The notes beneath the pieces are model-generated. The model saw nothing but the letters and a program-made list of their open reading frames with translations, was not told the origin of the DNA and made no database searches. Below, piece after piece: positions 25,581 to 33,378 of a stretch of 64,000 nucleotides of DNA (position 1 is its first letter; each line of letters begins with the position of its first letter). This DNA is from JBLHZY01 sp047631555 (lineage in GTDB: Bacteria > Pseudomonadota > Alphaproteobacteria > Rhodobacterales > Rhodobacteraceae). Both the position numbers and the translations under genes were made by a program. The stretch covers positions 682,001 to 746,000 of the forward strand of contig JBLHZY010000002.1 in the NCBI GenBank assembly GCA_047631555.1. Reading direction: 5' to 3'.

Positions 25581-25802
25581 TTAGAAGCCAAGACCGGAGT
25601 ATTTGTTTTTGAACTTGGAAACGCGGCCGCCAGTGTCCATGAGGCGCGAGTTGCCGCCTGTCCATGCTGGGTGAACCGAAGGGTCGATATCGAGCGACAT
25701 TTGATCGCCCTCTTTGCCCCAAGTCGATTTCATCTGCACAACCGTACCGTCTGTCATTTTGACGTCGATCGAGTGGTATTCGGGATGGATATCTTTTTTC
25801 AT
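25581..25802 (-). CDS. rpmE: 50S ribosomal protein L31
   Basis: Encodes 73 residues with the L31 opening MKKDIHPEYH and the family segment DIDPSVHPAWTGGNSRLMDTGGRV near residues 39-62. No CXXC zinc motif is present, so it is the zinc-independent (C-) form. It lies 11 bp after rplS, in the same operon, and a terminator follows. Confidence 0.95.
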   Translation of the reverse strand: MKKDIHPEYHSIDVKMTDGTVVQMKSTWGKEGDQMSLDIDPSVHPAWTGGNSRLMDTGGRVSKFKNKYSGLGF

Positions 25803-25813
25803 CTACCGGCCCC

Positions 25814-26200
25814 TTATGCGTCTGCGCCGCTGGAGAGCGGCTTGTAGTTGGTAACTTCGGAGATACGGGCAGATTTGCCGCGACGATCACGAAGATAGTA
25901 AAGTTTGGCGCGGCGCACACGGCCACGACGTACAACTTCGATGCTTTCGATGTTGGTCGAGTGCAGCGGGAACACACGTTCTACGCCTTCACCAAACGAA
26001 ATTTTGCGAACTGTGAACGAGCCAGCAATGCCTTTGCCATTCTTACGGGCGATACAAACGCCTTCGTAATTCTGAACGCGGCTGCGTGTGCCCTCGGTCA
26101 CTTTGTAACCAACGCGGATGGTGTCACCCGGTTTGAAATCTGGAATGTCTTTTGCCAGAGCAGCAATTTGCTCGGCTTCCAGCTGTGCGATAAGATCCAT
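25814..26200 (-). CDS. rplS: 50S ribosomal protein L19
   Basis: Encodes 128 residues. The L19 core is clear: PGDTIRVGYKVTEGTRSRVQ near residue 23, EGVCIARKNGKGI near 44, VERVFPLHSTNIESIEVVRRG near 73 and KLYYLRDRRGKSARI near 99. It sits at the 30S-50S interface. It is preceded by a long leader and a good promoter (26425-26453), so it is expressed separately from trmD, although trmD lies upstream on the same strand. Confidence 0.96.
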   Translation of the reverse strand: MDLIAQLEAEQIAALAKDIPDFKPGDTIRVGYKVTEGTRSRVQNYEGVCIARKNGKGIAGSFTVRKISFGEGVERVFPLHSTNIESIEVVRRGRVRRAKLYYLRDRRGKSARISEVTNYKPLSSGADA

Positions 26201-26424
26201 CGCTAATCTCCAATATATGCTCGCGGTTTTTCCACGAAGGTTTGTGCGCCTTAGAGCTCTTGGTCTTCTTCCGGGTCCGCTTGGCCCTTGATAAAAAGGA
26301 GCGCCCGCCAGAGATTAGGTCGTCTTTACTTAGTGCCGCCGAGCAAGGGCCAAATCGCGCCGAAGAAAGCACATGTGCCAATGCAAAAACGGTCCGGTGA
26401 CTGATTCCAATCCCGAACGAGCGG

Positions 26425-26453
26425 TGTATAGGGGCGAATCGTCAGGCGAGCAA
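26425..26453 (-). promoter_or_regulatory. Promoter of rplS-rpmE with long leader
   Basis: On the minus strand TTGCTC (26453-26448), 17 bp, then TATACA (26430-26425). Transcription would start near 26418, leaving a leader of about 218 nt before rplS. The 298-bp gap between trmD and rplS holds nothing else I can assign; an open frame across it (26381 to 26124) runs into rplS in another frame and is not convincing. Confidence 0.6.
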
Positions 26454-26498
26454 GGGCGGAGTGCTTGTTCGGCGGGGCTGATTTGCGGCCCCCAAGCG

Positions 26499-27311
26499 TT
26501 ACTTCTTTGCCTCAAAGGCATCCCACATATCAGGGCGGCGGGTTTTGGTGATTTCGCGGGCCATTTCATCGCGCCATTTGGCGATATTGCCGTGGTGCCC
26601 GGAGGCCAAAACCTCGGGTATTTTGTGGCCGCGCCATTCAGCCGGTTTGGTGTATTGCGGGTGTTCCAACAGGCCCGAGGAATGGCTTTCTTCCTCGATG
26701 CTTTCAGCATTGCCCAAGACGCCGGGGATAAGCCGGACGGTGGCATCAATCATCGCTTGCGCAGCAATTTCGCCCCCGGTCAAAACGAAATCCCCAAGCG
26801 AGACTTCTTCAATCCCGAAGTGCTCAATCACGCGCTCATCAAGCCCCTCAAAACGCCCGCAAATCATCGTGATCCCGCGCGCGCCAGACCAGCGCTGCGC
26901 GGTCGCCTGATCAAAGCGCTTGCCGCGCGGTGAAAGGTAAACCAGCGGCCATTCGGCGCGATCTTGGGGGCAGTCACGCATGGTGAAATCAATCGCCTTG
27001 CCCATCACATCGGGGCGCAAAACCATGCCCGCGCCGCCGCCCGCCGGGGTATCATCAACATTGCGATGCTTGCCCTCGCCAAAGATGCGCAGATCAACTG
27101 GATCAAGCTTCCAGAGCCCTTCTTTGAGCGCTTTGCCCGTCAGGCTTTCGCCCAAAATGCCCGGAAAGGCCTCGGGGAAGAGCGAGATGATCTTTGCCTT
27201 CCACGCGCCGTGCAAATCGGGCGTGTTGCGCATCAATTCGCGCGGCGCGCGCGAGGCATTGATGGAAAGTCGCCCGTGGGACTTTTCGAATTTTTTGGGT
27301 GTGTCGCTCAT
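26499..27311 (-). CDS. trmD: tRNA (guanine-N1-)-methyltransferase TrmD
   Basis: Encodes 270 residues, slightly long because of an N-terminal extension of about 35 residues before KAKIISLFPEAFPGILGESL. The SPOUT knot motifs are present: LSPRGKRFDQATAQ near residue 127, MICGRFEGLDERVIEHFGIEEVS near 148, and GDFVLTGGE near 172. It makes m1G37 in tRNAs using S-adenosylmethionine, which prevents frameshifting. The start overlaps the stop of the sulfotransferase-like gene upstream by 4 bp. Confidence 0.94.
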   Translation of the reverse strand: MSDTPKKFEKSHGRLSINASRAPRELMRNTPDLHGAWKAKIISLFPEAFPGILGESLTGKALKEGLWKLDPVDLRIFGEGKHRNVDDTPAGGGAGMVLRPDVMGKAIDFTMRDCPQDRAEWPLVYLSPRGKRFDQATAQRWSGARGITMICGRFEGLDERVIEHFGIEEVSLGDFVLTGGEIAAQAMIDATVRLIPGVLGNAESIEEESHSSGLLEHPQYTKPAEWRGHKIPEVLASGHHGNIAKWRDEMAREITKTRRPDMWDAFEAKK

Positions 27312-28126
27312 GGCTCTTCTTTACGCAATTTTCGCGCCATGGCCAGCACAAGCTTTTTGGCGTCCTGTGCCTCGTCCTTGGACAGCTCGGAGCGGTTGAT
27401 CTCAAGCAGGGCCTCGGCCACGTCATCGCCAAGATGGGCATTGGCCGCGCCTTTATGGGGGATGATCTGGGCGCGCAGCTCGGGCGAGATTTCCAGCAGA
27501 TCAAGCAGGGGTGCGGTGGGGCCAAGCTGGCCGGTTGCGGCCTCAAGCGGGGCGGTGAAAACGGGCGCGGGGGCGACGGCTTTGCGGATTTCCTCAACGG
27601 CGGCATTGAGATCGGCAGAGCCTGCATAGGCTTTGGCATAATTTGCCAATGTGCGCGTGATACGTGTGGCTCTTAGATGCTGCCAGTAGCTCGAGCGCAG
27701 CCAAGGCGCGGCATCGCGTGTGGTGAAGAGGTATTTAAGATCAATGGGTTGCGGCAATGTGTTGGCGAGGGCGGCATTGATCAGCCCCAAAATTTGCGGC
27801 GTGGCCTCGCTGTAATCCGAAATGCCGTGGCGGCCCGGAATATGGCCGGCAAGATCTTCGGTGCTGATGCAAATGGGGCGGGGATCACCCGCGTCAAAGC
27901 TTTGGGCAAGGGCCGTAGCGGCGCGGGTGATCGCTTGCGCTTGTTCGGGCATGGGCAGGCGGGAAAAGGCGCGCGCGGCATCTGTCAGGGGCGCAATATC
28001 GGCGCGAAAAAGGACGCGCACTTCGCCTGCCAAAAGGGATGCATTTTCGTGCAGCGTTTTTTGGATGCTGGTCGTGCCAGTTTTGTGAAAGCCCGCGTGG
28101 ATCACGATTTTCAGCGGCGCACTCAC
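27308..28126 (-). CDS. Sulfotransferase-like P-loop protein
   Basis: Encodes 272 residues. The N-terminal GFHKTGTTSIQ (residues 12-22) matches the PAPS 5'-phosphosulfate-binding loop of sulfotransferases, and TRDAAPWLRSSYWQHL near residue 136 fits the 3'-phosphate-binding region. It is inserted between rimM and trmD with overlaps of a few bases, so it is cotranscribed with tRNA and ribosome maturation genes. The acceptor is unknown. It is cytoplasmic, with no signal peptide. Confidence 0.75.
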   Translation of the reverse strand: MSAPLKIVIHAGFHKTGTTSIQKTLHENASLLAGEVRVLFRADIAPLTDAARAFSRLPMPEQAQAITRAATALAQSFDAGDPRPICISTEDLAGHIPGRHGISDYSEATPQILGLINAALANTLPQPIDLKYLFTTRDAAPWLRSSYWQHLRATRITRTLANYAKAYAGSADLNAAVEEIRKAVAPAPVFTAPLEAATGQLGPTAPLLDLLEISPELRAQIIPHKGAANAHLGDDVAEALLEINRSELSKDEAQDAKKLVLAMARKLRKEEP

Positions 28127-28129
28127 GGC

Positions 28130-28648
28130 TTAGCTTTCCTCAAACAGGCCTTCGGGCGGATCAGCGATGATGCGACCAGAGGCAAGATCGACCGTCGGCA
28201 CGGCGGCGCGGGTGAAGGGCAAAAGCACCGTATTGCTATGGCCGGGGGCGTGAATTTCGAGCAGGTCCGCGGCGCCATGATTTTGCACGGCTTTGACTTT
28301 GCCAAGGCTTTTGCCGCCCGTATCAAAGACCTCAAGGCCGATCAGATCGGCGTGATAATATTCGTCATCGGGTAGGGACGGCATGGCAGAGCGATCGGCA
28401 AAAAGGGCAACGCCGCGCAAGGCATCTGCCTCTTCTTTTGTGCGCAGGCCTTCGATTTTTGCGGTGAAACCGGCCTTGATCGGACGGCCCAAGGTGATCT
28501 CAAAGCTGCGGGTCCCATCCTCGGAATAAAGCGTGCCATAGCTGGTGATGTCTTCGGCAACAGCGCAAAAGCTTTTGATCCGGGCTTGGCCATCGGTGCC
28601 GTAAGATCCGGCAATGGCGCCGACGCAGATGCGATCAGTTTCGTTCAT
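28130..28648 (-). CDS. rimM: Ribosome maturation factor RimM
   Basis: Encodes 172 residues. The N-terminal RimM domain begins ICVGAIAGSYGTDGQARIKSF. The C-terminal PRC-barrel contains DDEYYHADLIGLEVFDTGG near residue 96 and PFTRAAVPTVDLASGRIIADPPEGL near the end. It binds S19 and assists 30S head maturation. It follows an EVE-domain gene with a 4-bp overlap. Confidence 0.94.
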   Translation of the reverse strand: MNETDRICVGAIAGSYGTDGQARIKSFCAVAEDITSYGTLYSEDGTRSFEITLGRPIKAGFTAKIEGLRTKEEADALRGVALFADRSAMPSLPDDEYYHADLIGLEVFDTGGKSLGKVKAVQNHGAADLLEIHAPGHSNTVLLPFTRAAVPTVDLASGRIIADPPEGLFEES

Positions 28649-29073
28649 TCGGAGCCTCGTAATGCATTGGAAATAATGGTGAAATCAGACTCAGAAACGT
28701 CAAAGAGAGAGCGGCGAAAGGCCATGCCCCAGCTTTGTTTGTTGCGCACGAAAGAGAGATCTTCGAGCAATGGGCGCACAGGGAAGGGGCGAACATCTTC
28801 GTAATCCGCAGGGCGCATGAAGGGGCAAAAATCTGTTCCGGGCATGGATTTGGTGCCAACCGGGCCGGTGACTTTGCCCAAAGCGACAAAGGCCTGAACC
28901 GGCGCGCCCTCCATTTTATCGCGGGGCGCGTAATAGATGAATTCGTCCCCGATAGAGAGCCGCTTGATGGCGGATTCTTTGCCATGGGAAAAAGCGCAGA
29001 AGCCAGCAGATTTGCCGGCTTCTACATGCATCTGGTGGGCGACGCCGATCCAGTATTTCTTGATCTGATCCAT
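28645..29073 (-). CDS. EVE domain-containing protein (UPF0310 type)
   Basis: Encodes 142 residues with the EVE fold pattern: YWIGVAHQMHV near residue 7, GFCAFSHGKESAIKRLSIGD near 24, and FIYYAPRDKMEGAPVQAFVALG near 45. EVE domains belong to the PUA-like superfamily and are thought to bind modified nucleic-acid bases. It sits inside the rpsP-rimM-trmD cluster, which may point to RNA rather than DNA as its ligand. That is inference only. Confidence 0.82.
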   Translation of the reverse strand: MDQIKKYWIGVAHQMHVEAGKSAGFCAFSHGKESAIKRLSIGDEFIYYAPRDKMEGAPVQAFVALGKVTGPVGTKSMPGTDFCPFMRPADYEDVRPFPVRPLLEDLSFVRNKQSWGMAFRRSLFDVSESDFTIISNALRGSE

Positions 29074-29087
29074 GCAAATGGGCCCAA

Positions 29088-29231
29088 TTATTGCGCAGGG
29101 TTTAGACAGTATCCTGCGCTATCATAGACCCCGCCTGCATGTTCGCAACGCCCCTCTTGCAGGAACCGCTCGGTCTTGAGACCGGCAGCGATTCCTGCGC
29201 CAAAGACGAGTATGAGCATCAGGCGAAACAT
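29088..29231 (-). CDS. Small 47-residue membrane-anchored protein
   Basis: Short frame starting MFRLMLILVFGAGIAAGLKT, a single N-terminal membrane segment or uncleaved signal. A short exported domain follows with two Cys (near residues 31 and 43), then ends in LNPAQ. It fits neatly between rpsP (stop at 29256) and the EVE gene (start at 29073) on the same strand. The small gaps favour a real operon member. Function is unknown; the two Cys could form a disulfide outside the membrane. Confidence 0.6.
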   Translation of the reverse strand: MFRLMLILVFGAGIAAGLKTERFLQEGRCEHAGGVYDSAGYCLNPAQ

Positions 29232-29255
29232 GGCATCTTTTGATCGATGCGCTGC

Positions 29256-29714
29256 TTATTCAGCGGCTGCTTCGTCAGCTTTTGCTTCTTCAGCAGGGGC
29301 CTCAGCGGCCGCTTCTTCAGCAGGTGCTTCTTCAACAGCTGGCTCTTCAGCGGGTGCTTTTGCTGCTTCGGCCGCCTCGGCTGCTTTTGCGGCTTTTTCT
29401 TCAGCGCGCTCCAAAGCTTTTTTGCCTGGCTTGGCTTTGTTCGGGTTGTTGCGCTCTTTTTTCTCGATAACGCCAGCAGCTTCGAGCATGCGGGAGATAC
29501 GGTCTGTTGGTTGCGCGCCTTCACCGAGCCAATGCTTGATGCGGTCGATGTCCATTTTCACGCGCTCTTCGCTGTCTTTTGGCAGGAGCGGGTTATATGT
29601 GCCGAGTTTTTCGATGAAACGGCCATCGCGTGGCATCCGGCTGTCGGTTGCTACGATGCGATAAAAGGGGCGTTTTTTGCTGCCGCCGCGGGCGAGACGA
29701 ATTTTCATAGCCAT
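29256..29714 (-). CDS. rpsP: 30S ribosomal protein S16 with long Ala/Glu tail
   Basis: Encodes 152 residues. Residues 1-85 are canonical S16 (KIRLARGGSKKRPFYRIV, DSRMPRDGRFIEKLGTYNP). From about residue 92 it continues as a low-complexity Ala/Glu/Lys tail (EEKAAKAAEAAEAAKAPAEE and similar), so it is nearly twice the ~82-residue E. coli protein. An AGGAG Shine-Dalgarno lies 8 bases before the ATG. It is the first of the rpsP-rimM-trmD block. Confidence 0.95.
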   Translation of the reverse strand: MAMKIRLARGGSKKRPFYRIVATDSRMPRDGRFIEKLGTYNPLLPKDSEERVKMDIDRIKHWLGEGAQPTDRISRMLEAAGVIEKKERNNPNKAKPGKKALERAEEKAAKAAEAAEAAKAPAEEPAVEEAPAEEAAAEAPAEEAKADEAAAE

Positions 29715-29769
29715 GATGGTATCTCCTAATTAGGCTTTAATCGTAAGGGCTTATGCCCCGTTGTTTCGG

Positions 29770-30066
29770 TTATTCTTGGTGTTGTTCGTGATGTTTTATG
29801 ACTTCCTGAATGATGAACTTCAGGAAAGTCTTCGCGAATTCGGGATCGAGATCGGCGCGTTTTGCGAGATCTTCGAGGCGGGTGATCTGGGCGGCTTCGC
29901 GCGCCGGATCAGAGGGCGGGAGCGCGTGTTCTGCCTTGAGGCGGCCCACGGCTTGGGTGTGTTTGAAGCGCTCGCCCAGCGTATAGACGAGGATCGCATC
30001 GAGGCGATCAATGCTTTCGCGGTGGCCTTTAAGGACCTCGGCGGCGCGGGTTGTATCATTGCTCAT
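29770..30066 (-). CDS. Chorismate mutase (AroQ type)
   Basis: Encodes 98 residues from the ATG at 30066, an all-helical AroQ chorismate mutase: RESIDRLDAILVYTLGERFKHT near residues 16-36 and GRLKAEHALPPSDPAREAAQ near 41. It converts chorismate to prephenate for Phe/Tyr synthesis. The start overlaps the stop of the acetyltransferase gene upstream by 4 bp. Confidence 0.9.
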   Translation of the reverse strand: MSNDTTRAAEVLKGHRESIDRLDAILVYTLGERFKHTQAVGRLKAEHALPPSDPAREAAQITRLEDLAKRADLDPEFAKTFLKFIIQEVIKHHEQHQE

Positions 30067-30605
30067 GAATAGGCCTCCATGCCACCATCTGCATCGCGCC
30101 AATCGGCGGCCGCGTGGCGGTAAACCTGTAGATTTTTTTGTTTCGGGCCTTGGGCTTGCGCGTCGATTTTCGCGCCGAGGCGTTCGGCCAATTTGATCGA
30201 GCGGGCGTTGTTTTTGTCGATGTAGCTGACAGCGCTTTCCCAGCCCAGATCGTTGATCGCGTGCTGTAATGTGGCGCTGGCGGCTTCATAGGCAAAGCCA
30301 TGGCCCTCGGCGTTTGGATACATCATCCAGCCGATTTCTTTTTCCGGCCAGCCGGCAGGGAACCATGGGCCGACGAGGCCGATGGGCGTATCTTCCGCGT
30401 CTTTGAGGCAGACGGTGAACATGCCCCAGCCGCGAATTTCCCAATGGCCGATCTCTGTGGCAAAGGCGCGCCAAGCATCGTCCGCGCGCATAACTTCGAT
30501 GTATTTTGCGCGTTCTGAGGAGAAGAAATCAACGTAAGCCGCGGTATCGCGCGCGTCTGGTTTGCGCAGGATCAGGCGATCGGTTTCAATGCGGGTGAGG
30601 CTCAT
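30063..30605 (-). CDS. GNAT family N-acetyltransferase
   Basis: Encodes 180 residues from the ATG at 30605. The RimJ/RimL-like pattern begins TRIETDRLILRKPDARD. It contains EKEIGWMMYPNAEGHGFAYEA, the acetyl-CoA-binding region, near residue 88, and YIDKNNARSIKLAERLGAK near 128. The acceptor amine is unknown. It is coupled to chorismate mutase by a 4-bp overlap. Confidence 0.88.
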   Translation of the reverse strand: MSLTRIETDRLILRKPDARDTAAYVDFFSSERAKYIEVMRADDAWRAFATEIGHWEIRGWGMFTVCLKDAEDTPIGLVGPWFPAGWPEKEIGWMMYPNAEGHGFAYEAASATLQHAINDLGWESAVSYIDKNNARSIKLAERLGAKIDAQAQGPKQKNLQVYRHAAADWRDADGGMEAYS

Positions 30606-30674
30606 GATTGGGCCTCGTTTGAATTGTGTTTGGCGCGCATCTCTTTTGGCGCAGCGTTTGGGGCTGCGCTCAGA

Positions 30675-30699
30675 GATGAGTATTTGGGCCAAGAAAAAG
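30675..30699 (+). repeat. Short dispersed intergenic repeat, copy 1
   Basis: GATGAGTATTTGGGC followed by CAAGAAAAAG lies between the ffh stop and the acetyltransferase start. A nearly identical copy lies at 55447-55470, also between minus-strand genes and in the same orientation. It is non-coding. Function is unknown. Confidence 0.6.
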
Positions 30700-30704
30700 T
30701 CATG

Positions 30705-32213
30705 CTATTTCTTTTTTCCAAAGCCGGAGAGGCCGGGGGGCAGGGCGCCGCCGCCAAGGCCGGGGAGGCCGCCGCCGGGCATTTTTGCGCCCAAAGCTTT
30801 GGCCGCTTCTTCCATGGCTTTTGGATCGTTCATGTCGGGCATGCCGCCGGGCATTCCGCCTTTACCCATCATGCCCTTCATCGCTTGTTTGAGCATGCCG
30901 CCTTTGCCCATCTTGCCCATTTTCTTCATCATATCAGCCATTTGGCGATGCATTTTGATGAGTTTGTTGAGGTCGGAGACATCAAGCCCTGCGCCTTTGG
31001 CGATGCGCTTTTTGCGGCTGGCTTGAAGGAGGGCGGGGTTGGCGCGCTCTTTCTTGGTCATTGAGTTGATCAGAGCGACCTGGCGGCGGAAGATCGTATC
31101 GTCCATGCCGCTTTCGGCCACTTGTTTGGCCATTTTGCCCATGCCCGGCATCATGCCCATGATGCTTTCCATGCCGCCCATTTTGGCCATTTGTTCGAGC
31201 TGCCCTTTAAGATCGTTCATATTGAACTGACCTTTTTGGAAGCGGCGCATCATGCGTTCGGCTTGTTCGGCCTCGATGGTTTCTTGGGCTTTTTCAACGA
31301 GGCTGACGATATCGCCCATGCCAAGGATGCGGCCTGCGACGCGCTCGGGGTGAAATTCCTCGATCGCGTCCATCTTTTCGCCAAGGCCGACGAATTTGAT
31401 CGGCTTGCCGGTGACCGCGCGCATTGAAAGGGCTGCACCGCCGCGGCCATCGCCATCCATACGGGTCAGCACGACGCCGGTGATGCCGACTTTCCCATCA
31501 AATTCCGCCGCCACATTGACCGCATCTTGGCCCGTGAGGCCATCAACAACGAGCAGTGTTTCGCGCGGGTTGGCGATATCGCGGACCGCTTGGACCTCGT
31601 CCATCAGCACTTCGTCGATATGCAGGCGGCCCGCCGTATCAAGCATATAGACGTCGTAGCCGCCCATCGTTGCCTGTTGTTTGGCCCGTTTGGCGATATC
31701 GACAGGCTTTTGGCCGGCCACAATCGGCAGGGTATCCACGCCGATTTGCGCGCCAAGTACGGCAAGCTGTTCCATCGCGGCCGGGCGATTGACATCGAGC
31801 GAGGCCATGAGGATGCGCTTGCCGCTTTTCTCTTTGAGGCGTTTGGCGAGTTTGGCGGTTGTTGTGGTTTTACCCGAGCCTTGCAGGCCGACCATCAGGA
31901 TCGGGGCGGGGGCGTTATCAATCTTGAGCTCGCCGCGCGCCGCATCATCGCCCGCCAGCACATGCACCAGCTCATCATGGACGATTTTGACGACCTGTTG
32001 GCCCGGCGTCACCGATTTGGTGACCGATTGGCCTGTGGCTTTGTCTTGGACCGCTTTGACGAAATCGCGCGCAACAGAGAGAGAGACATCGGCTTCGAGC
32101 AGCGCCACGCGGACTTCGCGCAGGGCCGTTTTGACATCATCCTCAGACAATGCGCCTTGTTTGGTAAGCCGATCAAAGACGCCAGAGAGGCGGTCGGACA
32201 GATTCTCAAACAT
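30705..32213 (-). CDS. ffh: Signal recognition particle protein Ffh
   Basis: Encodes 502 residues: N domain, G domain with P-loop GLQGSGKTTT near residue 108 and DTAGRLHIDE near 191, then a Met-rich M domain. The end is rich in Gly, Met and Pro (LPGLGGGALPPGLSGFGKKK), as is common in alphaproteobacteria. It binds 4.5S RNA and targets membrane proteins to FtsY. A promoter and a hairpin-rich leader lie upstream. Confidence 0.96.
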   Translation of the reverse strand: MFENLSDRLSGVFDRLTKQGALSEDDVKTALREVRVALLEADVSLSVARDFVKAVQDKATGQSVTKSVTPGQQVVKIVHDELVHVLAGDDAARGELKIDNAPAPILMVGLQGSGKTTTTAKLAKRLKEKSGKRILMASLDVNRPAAMEQLAVLGAQIGVDTLPIVAGQKPVDIAKRAKQQATMGGYDVYMLDTAGRLHIDEVLMDEVQAVRDIANPRETLLVVDGLTGQDAVNVAAEFDGKVGITGVVLTRMDGDGRGGAALSMRAVTGKPIKFVGLGEKMDAIEEFHPERVAGRILGMGDIVSLVEKAQETIEAEQAERMMRRFQKGQFNMNDLKGQLEQMAKMGGMESIMGMMPGMGKMAKQVAESGMDDTIFRRQVALINSMTKKERANPALLQASRKKRIAKGAGLDVSDLNKLIKMHRQMADMMKKMGKMGKGGMLKQAMKGMMGKGGMPGGMPDMNDPKAMEEAAKALGAKMPGGGLPGLGGGALPPGLSGFGKKK

Positions 32214-32281
32214 GCTCTTTGGCTCCTATGCCATTTCACTCTGCCCCGACATATAAGAAGGGACCGCTCAAACGCCAACAA

Positions 32282-32355
32282 CACCAGTGGGCGCAACGCG
32301 CTGACTGGTGGCGATCCTGCATATATCAGGACCGGAAGTGTAAACGGACTTCCGG
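32282..32355 (-). ncRNA. Three-hairpin leader of ffh (candidate structured RNA)
   Basis: Three adjacent inverted repeats occupy the predicted ffh leader: CCGGAAGT/ACTTCCGG (32332-32339, 32348-32355), TCCTG/CAGGA (32315-32319, 32327-32331) and CACCAGT/ACTGGTG (32282-32288, 32304-32310). All are perfect. They follow each other almost without gaps and begin a few bases after the predicted start point. No T-run follows, so it is not a simple terminator. Confidence 0.45.
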
Positions 32356-32365
32356 GGTTGGGCGG

Positions 32366-32394
32366 GATGTAGCCTTCGGGCGGGGGGGAGTCAA
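32366..32394 (-). promoter_or_regulatory. Candidate ffh promoter
   Basis: On the minus strand TTGACT (32394-32389), a 17-bp spacer, then TACATC (32371-32366). Transcription would start near 32359, giving a ~145-nt ffh leader that begins with the first hairpin. Confidence 0.5.
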
Positions 32395-32465
32395 GTATTG
32401 CAGGCCTTTGGTTGCGCGTTTGCAGGCTCGGGGCCAATGTGGCGCAAGGTAAGAGGAGTGCTGGC

Positions 32466-33248
32466 ATGCGCAAGGGCGTGATTTATGTAGCGACGGGGCG
32501 CGATTATATAGCGTTGGCTGTGGCGTCGGCGGTGAGTTTGCGCAGCGTTGAGCCGGGGATTGCGATTGATCTGTATACTGGCGATCCGGGCGCTGCGGGG
32601 TTGGAGGTGTTTGATCAGGTGCATCCTGTGCCGGTTGATCATGCGCGGGCCAAGCTGGAATGTATGGCGCTAAGCCGGTTTGAGCGGACGCTGTTTTTGG
32701 ATGCGGATACGCGCGTTGTTGGGCCTTTGGGGGATTTGTTTGATCTGTTGGCGCGGTTTGACCTCGCCATGGCGCATGATGTGCGCCGCGCCTCTGATCT
32801 GATCCAAGCGGGGCATGTGGCCACGCCCTATGCCTTTCCGCAGCTTAATTCGGGCGTGGTTTTGTATCGCCGCTCGGCTGAGATGCTGGCGTTTTTGGGC
32901 GAGTGGGCGCGGCGCTTTCATGCGAGTAGGGATGCGCGCGATCAGATCGTTTTGAAAGATTTGCTCTGGGAAAGCGATCTGCGCTTTTACGTTTTGCCGC
33001 CGGAATTTAACTTGCGCCGGATGCCGATGTTAGACGCTTGGGAGCCCTTGGATGCGCGCCCTACCGTGCTGCATTCGCACCGCTTTATGGATCATATGCG
33101 CGGGGCTGGGCCGCAGATTTCGGACCTTGGCGCATTGATCGCGGCAGAGCGGGCGGCGCTGAAAGCGGAGTGGGCGGATGTTGAAGCCGGGAGCGATCCG
33201 ATTGGGCGCTTTGCTTTGGCGCAGGCGCAAATAAAGGCGCGAGAATAG
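32466..33248 (+). CDS. GT-A type glycosyltransferase
   Basis: Encodes 260 residues behind an AGAGGAG Shine-Dalgarno. The fold is nucleotide-diphospho-sugar transferase: RTLFLDADTRVVGPLGDLF near residue 74 carries the DXD metal motif (DAD at 79-81), and FPQLNSGVVLYRRS near 125 matches the acceptor-side region of GT8-like enzymes. It is cytoplasmic. Donor and acceptor are unknown. It diverges from ffh and is not clearly linked to its neighbours. Confidence 0.78.
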   Translation: MRKGVIYVATGRDYIALAVASAVSLRSVEPGIAIDLYTGDPGAAGLEVFDQVHPVPVDHARAKLECMALSRFERTLFLDADTRVVGPLGDLFDLLARFDLAMAHDVRRASDLIQAGHVATPYAFPQLNSGVVLYRRSAEMLAFLGEWARRFHASRDARDQIVLKDLLWESDLRFYVLPPEFNLRRMPMLDAWEPLDARPTVLHSHRFMDHMRGAGPQISDLGALIAAERAALKAEWADVEAGSDPIGRFALAQAQIKARE

Positions 33249-33378
33249 GCGTTTCTGTGCGCTGATGCGGGATTTTGCGCGAAATTTCTTGCCTTGGTGC
33301 GAAATGATCTTGCGCTGATGAACGTGAGAGGCATAACTGAGGCCTTATTGTTTATGAATGCACAGTTAGGCGCGCAGA

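Noticed and set aside
26124..26381. Basic 85-residue frame in the rplS leader
   Set aside because: It runs out of frame into rplS, whose codons it reuses, and no family is recognisable.
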